A DNA stretch of 34,263 nucleotides from Candidatus Nanopelagicales bacterium (lineage in GTDB: Bacteria > Actinomycetota > Actinomycetes > S36-B12 > CAIYMF01). The stretch is from positions 1 to 34,263 of the forward strand of contig JANXWJ010000039.1 of assembly GCA_025351185.1 (NCBI GenBank), given 5' to 3'. Positions 7,372 through 14,841 of this stretch are shown here, piece by piece; positions within the stretch are counted from its first letter, which is position 1, and every line of letters begins with the position of its first letter. Under the pieces are notes generated by a model. That model was given only the letters and a program-made list of their open reading frames with translations, did not search any database and was not told the DNA's origin. A program made the translations under genes and the position numbers.

Positions 7372-8955
7372 TCAGGCATCGGGCGCAACGCCGAGGTAGA
7401 GGAAGCCGGGGCCTTCGTCGCGCCACGGGACACCCAGCGGGTCGAGGGCGGCGGCGAGCGCCGGGGACCACGATCCGCGTACGGACTCCTCCGCTGTCTC
7501 GAACCCGTGGTCGGCGGTCACCAGGAAGACCGCGTCGTCGAGCACGCCGATGCTCTCGAGGTGGTCGAGGAACGCGCCGAGCCGACGGTCGCAGTCGCGC
7601 AGCCCATCGAGCCCGATCGGCGAGCGCGGACCGCCGGCGTGGTGACCCGCGTCAGTCGTGTACTGCGACCACCACGTCACCACCGGCCGGTCGGCGGGAT
7701 CCGCCGCCGAGAACAACCCGATCACCGTCGAGAGCCCGAGCAGGTCGATGCCAGAGTAGAACGCATAGTCGTCATCGCTGCGGCATCGCTCGTGCGAGAC
7801 GAGGTCCGAGGCGTACGGATCTGGCAGCAGCGAACGCACGGCGGAGAGGAAGTCGCGCGACTCGGCCGACTCCGCCTGACCCGGGTCCACCGCCTCCCCC
7901 GACGACAGCGCAGCGCGCACGAGCGCGAAGGTCGAGGCCCACGAGCCGCGCTCGGTCATCTCGTTGACGCTCGCCGTCCGCACTCCCGGGCGCGCCCGGT
8001 CCACCGCCTCGAACAGGGTCGTCACCCCGTCGCGGTAGAGCTCGGAGGTCAGGTGCCAGGTGGCGGCGTCGTTGGGCACGACGCGTCGATCCGCGGCGCG
8101 GTCCCAGTAGACGTTGCCCACGACGCCGTGCCTACCCGGACCGACCCCGGTGAGCATGCTCGTGTGGTTGACGAGGGTGAGGCTCGGGAACTCCGCCACC
8201 GCGCCGCCGGACAGTGCGCATCCGCGCTCGAGCAGCCGGGCGACCGCCGGCAGCTCACCGCGAGCCGCGAGGTCGAGCAGCGAGCCTGGATGCCCGCCGT
8301 CCCAGAGCAGCCCCACGACGTACGTCGCCCCACGCCCGACGAGGTCGGAGCGCACCACGCCGTCGAGGTCGCCGAGCGCCTCGGGCTCGACTCCGGCGAG
8401 CCACGCGAGCGTCGGCATCACGTCGACGAGCCGCGCATGATCATCGACGATCCCGCGCCGGGCGACGCCCGCGCCCGACAGGAGGAACGGAGCGCGGGAC
8501 TGGATGACGTCGAGCGAGCCGTGCTCGCCGAGGTGCCCGCCCTGCTCCGGAAACCAGTGCTTCGCGGTGTGCACGATCGCGACGTCGGGGCTGCGCGGAT
8601 CGGTGAAGAACGACGCGAGGCGTGACCACGGGAACGGGTAGGCGTTGTCGTCATGATCCGGCGAGGGGTTGGCGACCTCGTCAGCATAGGGCAGGAATGC
8701 CATCGGGTCGGTGCTCGGGAGCGGATGACGTCCGGCGATCACGAGACCGTCGGGGTGGTCGGCGTCGAGTCGCGCGGTGCCACCGTGGTCGGCGACCAGC
8801 ACCGCACGCGGTCGGCCGGAGTCGTCGCGACCGGCGTCCGGGTCCGGCCACGCGACCAGGTCGAGGATCGGGGCGAGGTCCGGCGCGGTCAGGGCGCGCA
8901 CCGCGACATCGAGGGCACGCCGGTCGGGTGCGACATGAGCGGAGGTCTGCGACAC
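7372..8955 (-). CDS. Alkaline phosphatase/type I phosphodiesterase-nucleotide pyrophosphatase superfamily protein
   Basis: 527 aa from GTG 8955. It contains hallmarks of the alkaline phosphatase superfamily: YVVGLLWDGGHPG (first metal Asp), FPSLTLVNHTSMLTG (nucleophile Ser/Thr and Asn), GRHGVVGNVYWD, YTTDAGHHAGGPRS (metal-binding Asp and His) and VTADHGFE (Asp-His near the C-terminus). The N-terminal 220 residues repeat a degraded version of the C-terminal part of such a domain (VADHGGTARLD, HTAKHWFPEQGGHLGEHGS), so the protein seems to have a partial domain in front of the catalytic one. The frame is open upstream to 9096 but that part is a repeat element, so GTG 8955 was chosen. Substrate is likely a phosphodiester or phosphonate; no signal peptide is obvious. 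Confidence 0.85.
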   Translation of the reverse strand: MSQTSAHVAPDRRALDVAVRALTAPDLAPILDLVAWPDPDAGRDDSGRPRAVLVADHGGTARLDADHPDGLVIAGRHPLPSTDPMAFLPYADEVANPSPDHDDNAYPFPWSRLASFFTDPRSPDVAIVHTAKHWFPEQGGHLGEHGSLDVIQSRAPFLLSGAGVARRGIVDDHARLVDVMPTLAWLAGVEPEALGDLDGVVRSDLVGRGATYVVGLLWDGGHPGSLLDLAARGELPAVARLLERGCALSGGAVAEFPSLTLVNHTSMLTGVGPGRHGVVGNVYWDRAADRRVVPNDAATWHLTSELYRDGVTTLFEAVDRARPGVRTASVNEMTERGSWASTFALVRAALSSGEAVDPGQAESAESRDFLSAVRSLLPDPYASDLVSHERCRSDDDYAFYSGIDLLGLSTVIGLFSAADPADRPVVTWWSQYTTDAGHHAGGPRSPIGLDGLRDCDRRLGAFLDHLESIGVLDDAVFLVTADHGFETAEESVRGSWSPALAAALDPLGVPWRDEGPGFLYLGVAPDA

Positions 8956-9053
8956 CCCTCGATCCTGCCAGCGCGCGGCATCGTGCGACGCCGGCACTCC
9001 GCGAGGGACGTGATCGCCGACTCGCCGGTGCGATGCAGGTGCGCCCGGCGTGA

Positions 9054-9096
9054 GGGGAAGTTCGCGTGCGCCTAGCGCACGCTGGGGCACATTCAT
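9054..9096 (-). repeat. 43-bp palindromic interspersed repeat, family A copy 1
   Basis: One of three copies in the window (others at 33110 and 33750). On the plus strand it runs from GGGG to GGGGCACATTCAT. Its centre is a perfect 8-bp stem, GCGTGCGC and GCGCACGC, with loop CTA. It is 37/43 identical to copy 3. It lies between the whiB7 operon and the phosphatase gene, in non-coding DNA, although a frame runs through it. Confidence 0.75.
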
Positions 9097-9130
9097 CGGG
9101 ATCGGGCATGGGAGCGGGGGGGACGTGGCG

Positions 9131-9168
9131 ACGGGCGGGTGACCCTTCGAGGTGGGTCACCCGCCCGT
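9131..9168 (-). terminator. Perfect 15-bp hairpin after the whiB7 operon
   Basis: ACGGGCGGGTGACCC (9131-9145) and GGGTCACCCGCCCGT (9154-9168) form a perfect 15-bp stem with an 8-nt loop. It lies 38 nt after the stop of the small gene downstream of whiB7, in the right place to end that minus-strand transcript. There is no T-run. Confidence 0.8.
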
Positions 9169-9206
9169 GCTCAGGTGCCGTGCGCCCTGCCGACCTCATC
9201 GAGGTC

Positions 9207-9428
9207 TTAGCGGGCGACGACGAGTGCGGACTCGCGGACGGCCAGGACGGCCGCCTCACGTGCCAGTCGAGCGCGACGCTCGGCGGACTCCGCCCGACGT
9301 GCTGCGGACTCCGCCCGTCGTGCGGCGAGAGCGACACGGCGCATGCGCCAGAGCTCCGCCTCACGCTGACGGTCGTCCTGCGAGGACTGCGGATGGCTCC
9401 GTGCCAACTGCTGAGGTACGAGGTACAT
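9207..9428 (-). CDS. Small Arg/Ala-rich heptad-repeat protein downstream of whiB7
   Basis: 73 aa from ATG 9428 (MYLVPQQLARS...), preceded by a GGAG about 8 nt upstream. The frame is open further up to a GTG at 9539 that overlaps the whiB7 stop codon (GTGA), so a coupled 110-aa form is possible. The C-terminal half is a repeated heptad, ARRAESA-ARRAESA-ERRARLA, encoded by an imperfect 21-bp tandem repeat; it should form a highly charged helix or coiled coil. No known domain is recognised. A strong terminator follows it, so it is the last gene of the whiB7 transcript and would be induced with it. Confidence 0.65.
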   Translation of the reverse strand: MYLVPQQLARSHPQSSQDDRQREAELWRMRRVALAARRAESAARRAESAERRARLAREAAVLAVRESALVVAR

Positions 9429-9535
9429 GTCTGTCTCCGAACTCGAGGTGGGCGCCGGTGCGGGCCCAGGAACGTGGACCGCCCGGTGGGCGGGGAGGGA
9501 GTACGACGGCGGAGCGTCGGACTCGGTACGACGGA

Positions 9536-9973
9536 TCACGCGGCTGCCCCTTCGCGCTGCGCCGAGAGGGCGCGGCCGCTCAGGTCGCCGTCGAGGCAGT
9601 CGCCGTCCTCGTCGAGCTCACGGGTGAGCTCGGCGAGGCGTGCGGCGAGTGCGATCTCGGCGGCGTGCCGGTCGAGGTGGTCGTCCTTGCGCGGACGACC
9701 GGGGCGACGCTTGCGCGCCACCACCTGTCCACGCTCGAACAGCTCGCCACCCCAGACACCCCACGGCTCGTGCCGCTCCAGTGCACCCGCGAGGCAGGCG
9801 GTGCGCAGCGCACAGCCTCCGCACAGGGTCTGGGCGAACGCGACCTCAGCAGGGCGCTCGGCAAACCACAGCTCCGGGTCGTTCGACCGGCACGGCGTGC
9901 TGGTGTCGATCCAGTCGGTCGACGGGGCCTGGGTTCCGAGGGTGTGGGCCAGGTCGTCAGTCAGGACGCTCAT
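9536..9973 (-). CDS. whiB7: WhiB7-type transcription regulator with AT-hook
   Basis: 145 aa from ATG 9973, with AAGGAGG about 8 nt upstream. The four cysteines that hold the 4Fe-4S cluster are Cys28, Cys51, Cys54 and Cys60 (C-x22-C-x2-C-x5-C). WGVWGGE (71-77) is the WhiB turn that contacts the sigma factor, and RRPGRPRKDD (89-98) is an AT-hook, the feature that marks WhiB7/WblC among WhiB proteins. The C-terminal extension of about 45 residues after the AT-hook is acidic. WhiB7 binds the primary sigma factor and activates intrinsic antibiotic resistance genes, including its own, when ribosomes are inhibited. Its long leader with an intrinsic terminator and upstream ORF fits that control (separate entries). 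Neighbours uvrD2 and mycoredoxin match mycobacterial synteny. Confidence 0.95.
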   Translation of the reverse strand: MSVLTDDLAHTLGTQAPSTDWIDTSTPCRSNDPELWFAERPAEVAFAQTLCGGCALRTACLAGALERHEPWGVWGGELFERGQVVARKRRPGRPRKDDHLDRHAAEIALAARLAELTRELDEDGDCLDGDLSGRALSAQREGAAA

Positions 9974-10121
9974 GTGCGGTCACCTCCTTCACGTGCCGCA
10001 GGGTTCTCCGCGGACCTCGATGTCGTGCAGGGCAGGGGTCGTGCTGGGTAGTGCTCGATCTTCGTGATCACTACTGACATCCGAATCCCTTGTGGGGCTT
10101 GGACTGTGAACCGTGGGCGAG

Positions 10122-10162
10122 AAACACAAAAGCCGCGGTTCCCGGTATCGGGATCCGCGGCC
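10122..10162 (-). terminator. Intrinsic terminator in the whiB7 leader (attenuator)
   Basis: On the minus strand the arms GCCGCGG (10161-10155) and CCGCGGC (10138-10132) form a stem, with an inner CCCG/CGGG pairing, followed directly by TTTTGTGTTT (10131-10122). This is the only U-tract terminator I see in the window, and it lies about 150 nt upstream of the whiB7 ATG. WhiB7/wblC transcription is known to be attenuated by such a terminator, with read-through when an upstream ORF is not translated normally. Confidence 0.8.
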
Positions 10163-10175
10163 TCAAGGTGCCAGT

Positions 10176-10191
10176 GGGTGAAACCTCACCC
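10176..10191 (-). promoter_or_regulatory. Small hairpin over the upstream ORF stop codon
   Basis: GGGTGA and TCACCC with a 4-nt loop, overlapping the TGA of the 78-aa upstream ORF (10188-10186) and lying 14 nt before the attenuator stem. A terminating or stalled ribosome would cover it, so it is a candidate switching element. Confidence 0.45.
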
Positions 10192-10422
10192 GGTGGATCC
10201 TCGAGACTGCGGGTCATACGACGTACCGGTGGTGCCACGCTTGGCGATGCCGCGCGACCAGACAACGGTGGGCGCGAGATCGGTCATGTGGGCGTCGACG
10301 GACGGGACTGCGACAACGGCCTCACGACGACCGACGAACGCACCGAAGGCCGCGACGATGGCGGCAGCGGAGACGGCGACAGGCAGCGTGAGCAGAGCCG
10401 AAGCGGTAAACGTGGTGTTCAT
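10186..10422 (-). CDS. 78-aa upstream ORF in the whiB7 leader; possible leader peptide or small membrane protein
   Basis: ATG 10422 has a strong AGGAGG about 10 nt upstream, which supports translation. Residues 5-30 (TASALLTLPVAVSAAAIVAAFGAFVG) form one hydrophobic helix followed by RR, so the product could be a single-pass membrane peptide. The rest is polar and ends SRGSTG. The stop codon lies inside a small hairpin and about 24 nt before the intrinsic terminator, so translation of this ORF could govern read-through into whiB7. It lies downstream of a whiB7-like promoter. I do not recognise a family. It may be a regulatory ORF, a real small protein, or both. The longer frame upstream reads out of phase through uvrD2 and is not used. 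Confidence 0.6.
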   Translation of the reverse strand: MNTTFTASALLTLPVAVSAAAIVAAFGAFVGRREAVVAVPSVDAHMTDLAPTVVWSRGIAKRGTTGTSYDPQSRGSTG

Positions 10423-10448
10423 CTTGGGCTCACCTCCTCCTGCCAGAT

Positions 10449-10464
10449 CCCCACCGAAGCGGGG
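10449..10464 (-). promoter_or_regulatory. TTCG-tetraloop hairpin before the upstream ORF
   Basis: On the minus strand CCCCGC and GTGGGG close a TTCG loop (five Watson-Crick pairs and one G-T pair). It lies just before the ribosome binding site of the 78-aa ORF in the presumed 5' untranslated region. Confidence 0.5.
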
Positions 10465-10489
10465 TGCACGTCCTTCGCGCGTGTGATGG

Positions 10490-10519
10490 AGGTTACGCAA
10501 CTCATCGCCGACGGCGCAA
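10490..10519 (-). promoter_or_regulatory. Candidate whiB7 promoter
   Basis: On the minus strand TTGCGC (10519-10514) and TAACCT (10495-10490) are 18 nt apart, as -35 and -10 elements. GAAAA lies a few bases upstream of the -35, which fits the AT-rich patch that the WhiB7 AT-hook contacts at its promoters. It would start a leader of roughly 500 nt before whiB7. Inferred by eye only. Confidence 0.5.
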
Positions 10520-10654
10520 CGAGGTTTTCGGGCAATTCTTCGAAAGGTCTGAGAAATCGTGGGGGACCTCCCCTCGGAGACGGCGCAGGACCGCGCGAAA
10601 ACCCTTGGCGCGGAACGGCTCAGGCCGCAATCGCGGGTGGGGACGACCGTGTCG

Positions 10655-12838
10655 TCAGGCTGGCTCGTCGACGGCGCTCGACGGCGTGTCGCCGCGAACG
10701 ATGGCCAGGACGGCCTCGGCATAGGCCTCGAGCTTGCGCGCGCCGATGCCCGGGATCCGCACCAGTGCTGCGTTGTCGGCCGGGAGCTCGGTGGCGATCG
10801 TCTCCAGCGTGGCGTCGGTGAGCACGACATAGGCGGGCACGGACCGGCGGCCGGCCTCGTCCGTGCGCCAGGCCTTGAGCCGGTCGAGGAGCGCCTCGTC
10901 GTAGGACGCCGGACACGTCCGGCACCGACCCCGCGCCGACTCGGCACCCGTGACCAGCGCATTGCCGCAGACCCGGCAGGTCGCCGGCCCTCGGCGGGTG
11001 CGCGGGGCGGAGCGCGACCCCGTTCCGCGTATGACAGCGGAGTCGGCGCCTCCGGACCACTCGGTGGCTCGGCCAACCGCCGCGTCGAGGAACGGCGAGC
11101 GCTCGCGGCGCCCGCGACCGGTGCGGCTGCGGGCCCACGAGAGCGCGAGGTGGGTGCGCGCGCGGGTGCAGGCGACGTAGAAGAGGCGGCGCTCCTCCTC
11201 CAGGCGCGCGGGGGTGTCGGCGTACTGGATCGGGAAGGTGCCGGCGACGAGCCCGGCGACGAAGACGGCATCCCACTCGAGTCCCTTGGCCGCGTGCACC
11301 GTCGCCAGAGTGACGCCGTCGGCAGTCGGCGCCGACTGCGTGGCGGCGCGCTGGTCGAGGTCATCGACGAGGTCGCGCAGCGTCGCGTCGGGGTCGGCCG
11401 CCCCGAGGTCGTCGGCGAGCGTCACGAGGCGCAGGAGGTTCTCCCAGCGGTCGCGCACCGCACCGGTGCCGCTCGGCGGGTCGGCGGACCAGCTCATCGC
11501 CGAGAGCACCGAGCGCACGTCGGAACCGAGGTCGCCCGACATCTGACCGCCCCGTGCCGCGCCCCGGATCCGCGTCACCGCCTCGCGCACCTCGCTGCGT
11601 TCGAAGAACGCCGACTCCCCGCGCAGGACGTAGGGGATGCCGGCCTCACCGAGGGCCTCCTCGAACACCTCCGACTGCGCGTTGATCCGGTAGAGCACCG
11701 CGATCTCGCGAGCCTGGGTGCCCGCCGCGATGAGTGCGGCGATCGCCTTGGCGACCGCTGCCGCCTCGGCGGGCTCGTCGTCGTGGGCAGACACCTGGGG
11801 CTCCGGCCCGTCGGTGCGCGTGGCGCGGAGCTCGAGGCGGAGCTTGGCCTCGGGGCCGGTGGCACTCGAGAGGACCCGGTTGGCCAGCGCGACGATCTGC
11901 GGGGTCGAGCGGTAGGAGCGGACGAGGCGCACCTCGGTCGCGTGCGGATAGCGGGTGCGGAAGTCGACCAGGTGCGACGAGCTGGCACCGGTGAAGGTGT
12001 AGATGGTCTGGCTGGCGTCACCCACGACGCAGAGGTCGTCTCGGTCGCCTAGCCACAGATCGAGGAGCCGCTGCTGCAGCGGGTTGACGTCCTGGTATTC
12101 GTCGACCGTGAACCAGCGATACGCCGAGCGGACCTCGTCGGCTATGTCGGGCCGGGTGTCAAGGATTCCGACCGTGAGGAGCAGGACGTCCTCGAAGTCG
12201 ATGAGCCCGTCGTCGGCCTTGCGTTCCTCATAGGCGCGGTAGAGGTCGGCGACGTTGTCGCGCGTGAGGCCCGAAGGTGCCTCGCGGCGTGCGGCGAGGG
12301 AGGCGGCGGGGTAGTCGGCCGCGACCACCTGGCTCGACTTGGCCCACTCGATCTCGCTGGCGACGTCACGGGCCAGCGACGGGTCGGAGAAGTGCGCCCG
12401 ACGCAGAACGGGGCCGAGCAACCGGACCTTGCTGGGGAGGATCTCGGGGATGGTGCCGCCGACGACCCGCGGCCAGAAGTAGCGCAGCTGACGCAGCGCT
12501 GCGGAGTGGAAGGTGCGGGCCTGGACGCCCTCGACCCCGAGCTCGGCGAGCCGTTGGCGCATCTCACCCGCGGCCCGGGCGGTGAAGGTCACGGCGAGGG
12601 CGCGTCGGGGGTCGTGCTGCCCGGTGAGCACCGAGTAGGCGATGCGATGCGTGATGGCCCGAGTCTTGCCCGTGCCCGCGCCGGCGAGCACGACGACCGG
12701 CCCGGAGACGGCGAGCGCGACCTCGCGCTGCTCCGGGTCGAGCGCGGCCAGGACCTGCTCGGACCCAGGTCGAGCTCCGCGGCGGACGCCCGCGCGCACC
12801 TCTCCCACCTTCAAGCGCGGGTCGTCGGTGGCCGTCAC
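10655..12838 (-). CDS. uvrD2: ATP-dependent DNA helicase UvrD2
   Basis: 727 aa from GTG 12838 (another GTG at 12874 is possible). Superfamily 1A motifs: Walker A AGAGTGKT (52-59), DEYQD (motif II), QTIYTFTGA (motif III), TVHAAKGLEWD (motif V) and FYVACTRAR (motif VI). The C-terminus has a tetracysteine motif, Cys621/624/639/642 (CRVC and CRTC), then an HRDC domain (about 645-715), the arrangement that defines actinobacterial UvrD2. It unwinds DNA 3' to 5'; mycobacterial UvrD2 is essential and its tetracysteine part is needed for unwinding. It shares a divergent 238-nt region with mycoredoxin and lies upstream of whiB7 on the same strand, as in mycobacteria. Confidence 0.95.
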   Translation of the reverse strand: MTATDDPRLKVGEVRAGVRRGARPGSEQVLAALDPEQREVALAVSGPVVVLAGAGTGKTRAITHRIAYSVLTGQHDPRRALAVTFTARAAGEMRQRLAELGVEGVQARTFHSAALRQLRYFWPRVVGGTIPEILPSKVRLLGPVLRRAHFSDPSLARDVASEIEWAKSSQVVAADYPAASLAARREAPSGLTRDNVADLYRAYEERKADDGLIDFEDVLLLTVGILDTRPDIADEVRSAYRWFTVDEYQDVNPLQQRLLDLWLGDRDDLCVVGDASQTIYTFTGASSSHLVDFRTRYPHATEVRLVRSYRSTPQIVALANRVLSSATGPEAKLRLELRATRTDGPEPQVSAHDDEPAEAAAVAKAIAALIAAGTQAREIAVLYRINAQSEVFEEALGEAGIPYVLRGESAFFERSEVREAVTRIRGAARGGQMSGDLGSDVRSVLSAMSWSADPPSGTGAVRDRWENLLRLVTLADDLGAADPDATLRDLVDDLDQRAATQSAPTADGVTLATVHAAKGLEWDAVFVAGLVAGTFPIQYADTPARLEEERRLFYVACTRARTHLALSWARSRTGRGRRERSPFLDAAVGRATEWSGGADSAVIRGTGSRSAPRTRRGPATCRVCGNALVTGAESARGRCRTCPASYDEALLDRLKAWRTDEAGRRSVPAYVVLTDATLETIATELPADNAALVRIPGIGARKLEAYAEAVLAIVRGDTPSSAVDEPA

Positions 12839-12956
12839 GCCTCCATCTTCGCAGCCACGTCCGACCCCCGGCACCGCCTGCCCCCCCCGCCCCGCCCGGC
12901 GGGCCGGTCCGGTGGGTGTCGTGGTGCTGGCCGGTGAGATGGTGCGATCGTCGGGT

Positions 12957-12984
12957 GGAACAAACCGGGTGGGGTGCCCGGTTG
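12957..12984 (+). promoter_or_regulatory. Candidate SigR/SigH-type promoter for mycoredoxin
   Basis: GGAAC (12957-12961), a 19-nt spacer, then GTTG (12981-12984) fits the consensus of the thiol-stress ECF sigma factors SigR (Streptomyces) and SigH (Mycobacterium), roughly GGAAY-N18/19-GTT. It faces the mycoredoxin gene about 90 nt downstream. Mycothiol redox genes are known members of this regulon. Confidence 0.6.
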
Positions 12985-13076
12985 ATCAGGCGCCGGGCGA
13001 TGCCCGACGGGGGCGGCGACCCGCGGCCTGCGGCGTACGACGAGGCACGACCACTGATGAAGGAGCCCGATCCGCG

Positions 13077-13322
13077 ATGGCGGTCACGATGTACAGCACG
13101 ACCTGGTGCGGCTACTGCTCACGCCTGAAGGCCCAGATGGGTCGCGAGGGGATCGAGTACACCGAGGTCAACATCGAGCTCGATCCGCAGGCAGCGGCCT
13201 TCGTCGAGAGCGTCAACGGCGGCAACCAGACCGTCCCGACGCTGCGCTTCGAGGATGGCTCGGCCGCCACCAACCCCAGCATCGGTCAGGTCAAGGCCAA
13301 GCTCGCCGAGATCGGCGCCTGA
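13077..13322 (+). CDS. mrx1: Mycoredoxin (glutaredoxin-like, CGYC)
   Basis: 81 aa from ATG 13077, with AAGGAG 11 nt upstream. The thioredoxin fold is complete: MYSTTWCGYCSRLK holds the CGYC active site, QTVPTLRFEDG contains the conserved cis-Pro, and TNPSIGQVKAKL forms the last helix. Mycoredoxin-1 removes mycothiol from mixed disulfides and is reduced by mycothiol and its reductase. Its place next to uvrD2 and whiB7 is as in M. tuberculosis (Rv3198A). A SigR/SigH-like promoter is visible upstream. It is convergent with nagZ, 26 nt away. Confidence 0.93.
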   Translation: MAVTMYSTTWCGYCSRLKAQMGREGIEYTEVNIELDPQAAAFVESVNGGNQTVPTLRFEDGSAATNPSIGQVKAKLAEIGA

Positions 13323-13348
13323 GCGCCACTCCCACCCACCCTGGCTCC

Positions 13349-14788
13349 TCAGCGGGGCGGGGTGCCCCTGCCGCCGGTCCCGAGCAGGAGCTCGACCAAT
13401 GCTCGCGATACGGCCGGCGAACCACCCCACGCGATGATGTCGGCTCCGCCGCGTGGCCACCCGCACTCGATGACCACCGCCGCACGACCTTCGGCTCGGT
13501 GCTCCGCGGCCACCGCCCAGGCGGGATGACCCGTGCCCATGTCACGTCCGACGACGGCAACCCGGTCTGCCGCCGCCACTGCGGCCGGATGCGTCAGCCG
13601 ACCGATCGAGGCCGGCCCCCAGGGCACCCGGCCCACGGCGACGTTGGTGTCGGTCTCGACCTGCACCACGGCGACCGCCCCGCCACCGTCGAGCCACGAG
13701 CGCGCGGCCTCCGAGATCGGGAACCCACGCGCGAGGTCGAGCACCGGGGCGGGCCGCGACGTGCGCACGTCCGCGGAGGCCACCCGGCAGGTGTCGGCCA
13801 GCATGTCGACGGCGGACGCGGCCTCCGCCAACCGCTCGAGACCGAGCCGTCCCTGGTCCACGGCGTCGACGACCGCGGACACGACCTCGATGACGAGATC
13901 CTCGCGGGTCTCCGACCCGAGGCACAGCAGGTCGCAGCCGGCGACCAACGCCCGCACCGCAGCCTCGGGGATCCCCGTCCCCGCGCTCGCTCCGGCCATG
14001 TCGAGTGCGTCGGTGACGATGACACCCGTGAAGCCGAGCTCACGTCGCAGGACACCTTCGAGCAACGCGCTCGAGAAGGTCGCCGGCACTCCGGGATCGA
14101 CCGCAGGGACGACCACGGCGGCCGTCATCACACAGAGCACCCCGGCTTCCACTGCGGCGCGGAACGGGGGAAGCTCCCGCGACCGCAGCAGCTCGAGACC
14201 GGCCGCGACCACCGGCAGACCCACGTGCGAGTCGACGGTCGTGTCTCCGTGGCCGGGGAAGTGCTTCGCGCAGGCGGCGATGCCGCCCGCCTGAAGTGCC
14301 TCGACCCACGCCACGGTGTGGCGCGCGACCAGCTCCGGCTCGGCGCCGAAGCTGCGCGTGCCGATCACGGGGTTGTTGTCTGAGGAGTTGACGTCGACGA
14401 CCGGCGCGAGGTTGAGGTCGATCCCGACATCCCGGAGATCCCAGGCGATCTGCGCTGCCGAGGCTCGTGTCACCTCGACGTCGTCGATCCGCCCGAGGAC
14501 GGCGTTGCCGGCGTACGGCGAGCCGGTTGAATAGTGCAGGCGCGTGACGTCACCGCCCTCCTCGTCGACCGCGAGAATGACGTGGGACGACAGCAGGTGC
14601 AGCTCGCGACAGAGCTCGCGCAGCTGCTCGAGGCTGTCGACGTTGGGACCGTAGATGCAGACCGAGCCGAGACCGTCGGCGACGAGCGCTCGGAGCCACG
14701 ACGGCACAGCCGTTCCGACGAAACCAGGCATCAACGTGCGCAGCGCGAGACGTCGCACTTCGGCGGAGTCCGTTCTCGCTAGCACCAT
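13349..14788 (-). CDS. nagZ: Glycoside hydrolase family 3, beta-N-acetylhexosaminidase (NagZ type)
   Basis: 479 aa from ATG 14788. KHFPGHGDTTVDSH (175-188) carries the NagZ-type His/Asp catalytic pair (Asp186, His188), and VTDALDM contains the nucleophile Asp260; ILAVDEEGG and NLAPVVDV are typical barrel strands. NagZ removes N-acetylglucosamine from peptidoglycan fragments. Compared with short NagZ proteins (about 340 aa) it has about 130 extra C-terminal residues, as in two-domain GH3 enzymes. No signal peptide is seen, so it is probably cytoplasmic. It lies 53 nt downstream of nagA on the same strand, which suggests an operon for GlcNAc recovery. Confidence 0.9.
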   Translation of the reverse strand: MVLARTDSAEVRRLALRTLMPGFVGTAVPSWLRALVADGLGSVCIYGPNVDSLEQLRELCRELHLLSSHVILAVDEEGGDVTRLHYSTGSPYAGNAVLGRIDDVEVTRASAAQIAWDLRDVGIDLNLAPVVDVNSSDNNPVIGTRSFGAEPELVARHTVAWVEALQAGGIAACAKHFPGHGDTTVDSHVGLPVVAAGLELLRSRELPPFRAAVEAGVLCVMTAAVVVPAVDPGVPATFSSALLEGVLRRELGFTGVIVTDALDMAGASAGTGIPEAAVRALVAGCDLLCLGSETREDLVIEVVSAVVDAVDQGRLGLERLAEAASAVDMLADTCRVASADVRTSRPAPVLDLARGFPISEAARSWLDGGGAVAVVQVETDTNVAVGRVPWGPASIGRLTHPAAVAAADRVAVVGRDMGTGHPAWAVAAEHRAEGRAAVVIECGWPRGGADIIAWGGSPAVSRALVELLLGTGGRGTPPR

Positions 14789-14841
14789 CCGGCCATCACG
14801 CGCGCCAGCCTAGTGACGACCCCTCGACCCGATTGCGCGAT

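Noticed and set aside
7183-8625. 480-aa plus-strand frame across the phosphatase gene
   Set aside because: Antisense to a protein with clear metal-site motifs; composition is RRA/EVA-rich shadow sequence.
8956-9096. N-terminal extension of the phosphatase frame beginning MNVPQRALG
   Set aside because: This stretch is repeat family A, found elsewhere in non-coding DNA; similar MNVP... frames at the other copies show it is not protein.
10559-12052. 497-aa plus-strand frame across uvrD2
   Set aside because: Antisense shadow; uvrD2 has all helicase motifs on the other strand.
12880-12900. C-rich run in the uvrD2/mycoredoxin gap as a regulatory element
   Set aside because: Only a homopolymer-like stretch; no repeat, pairing or known site could be shown.
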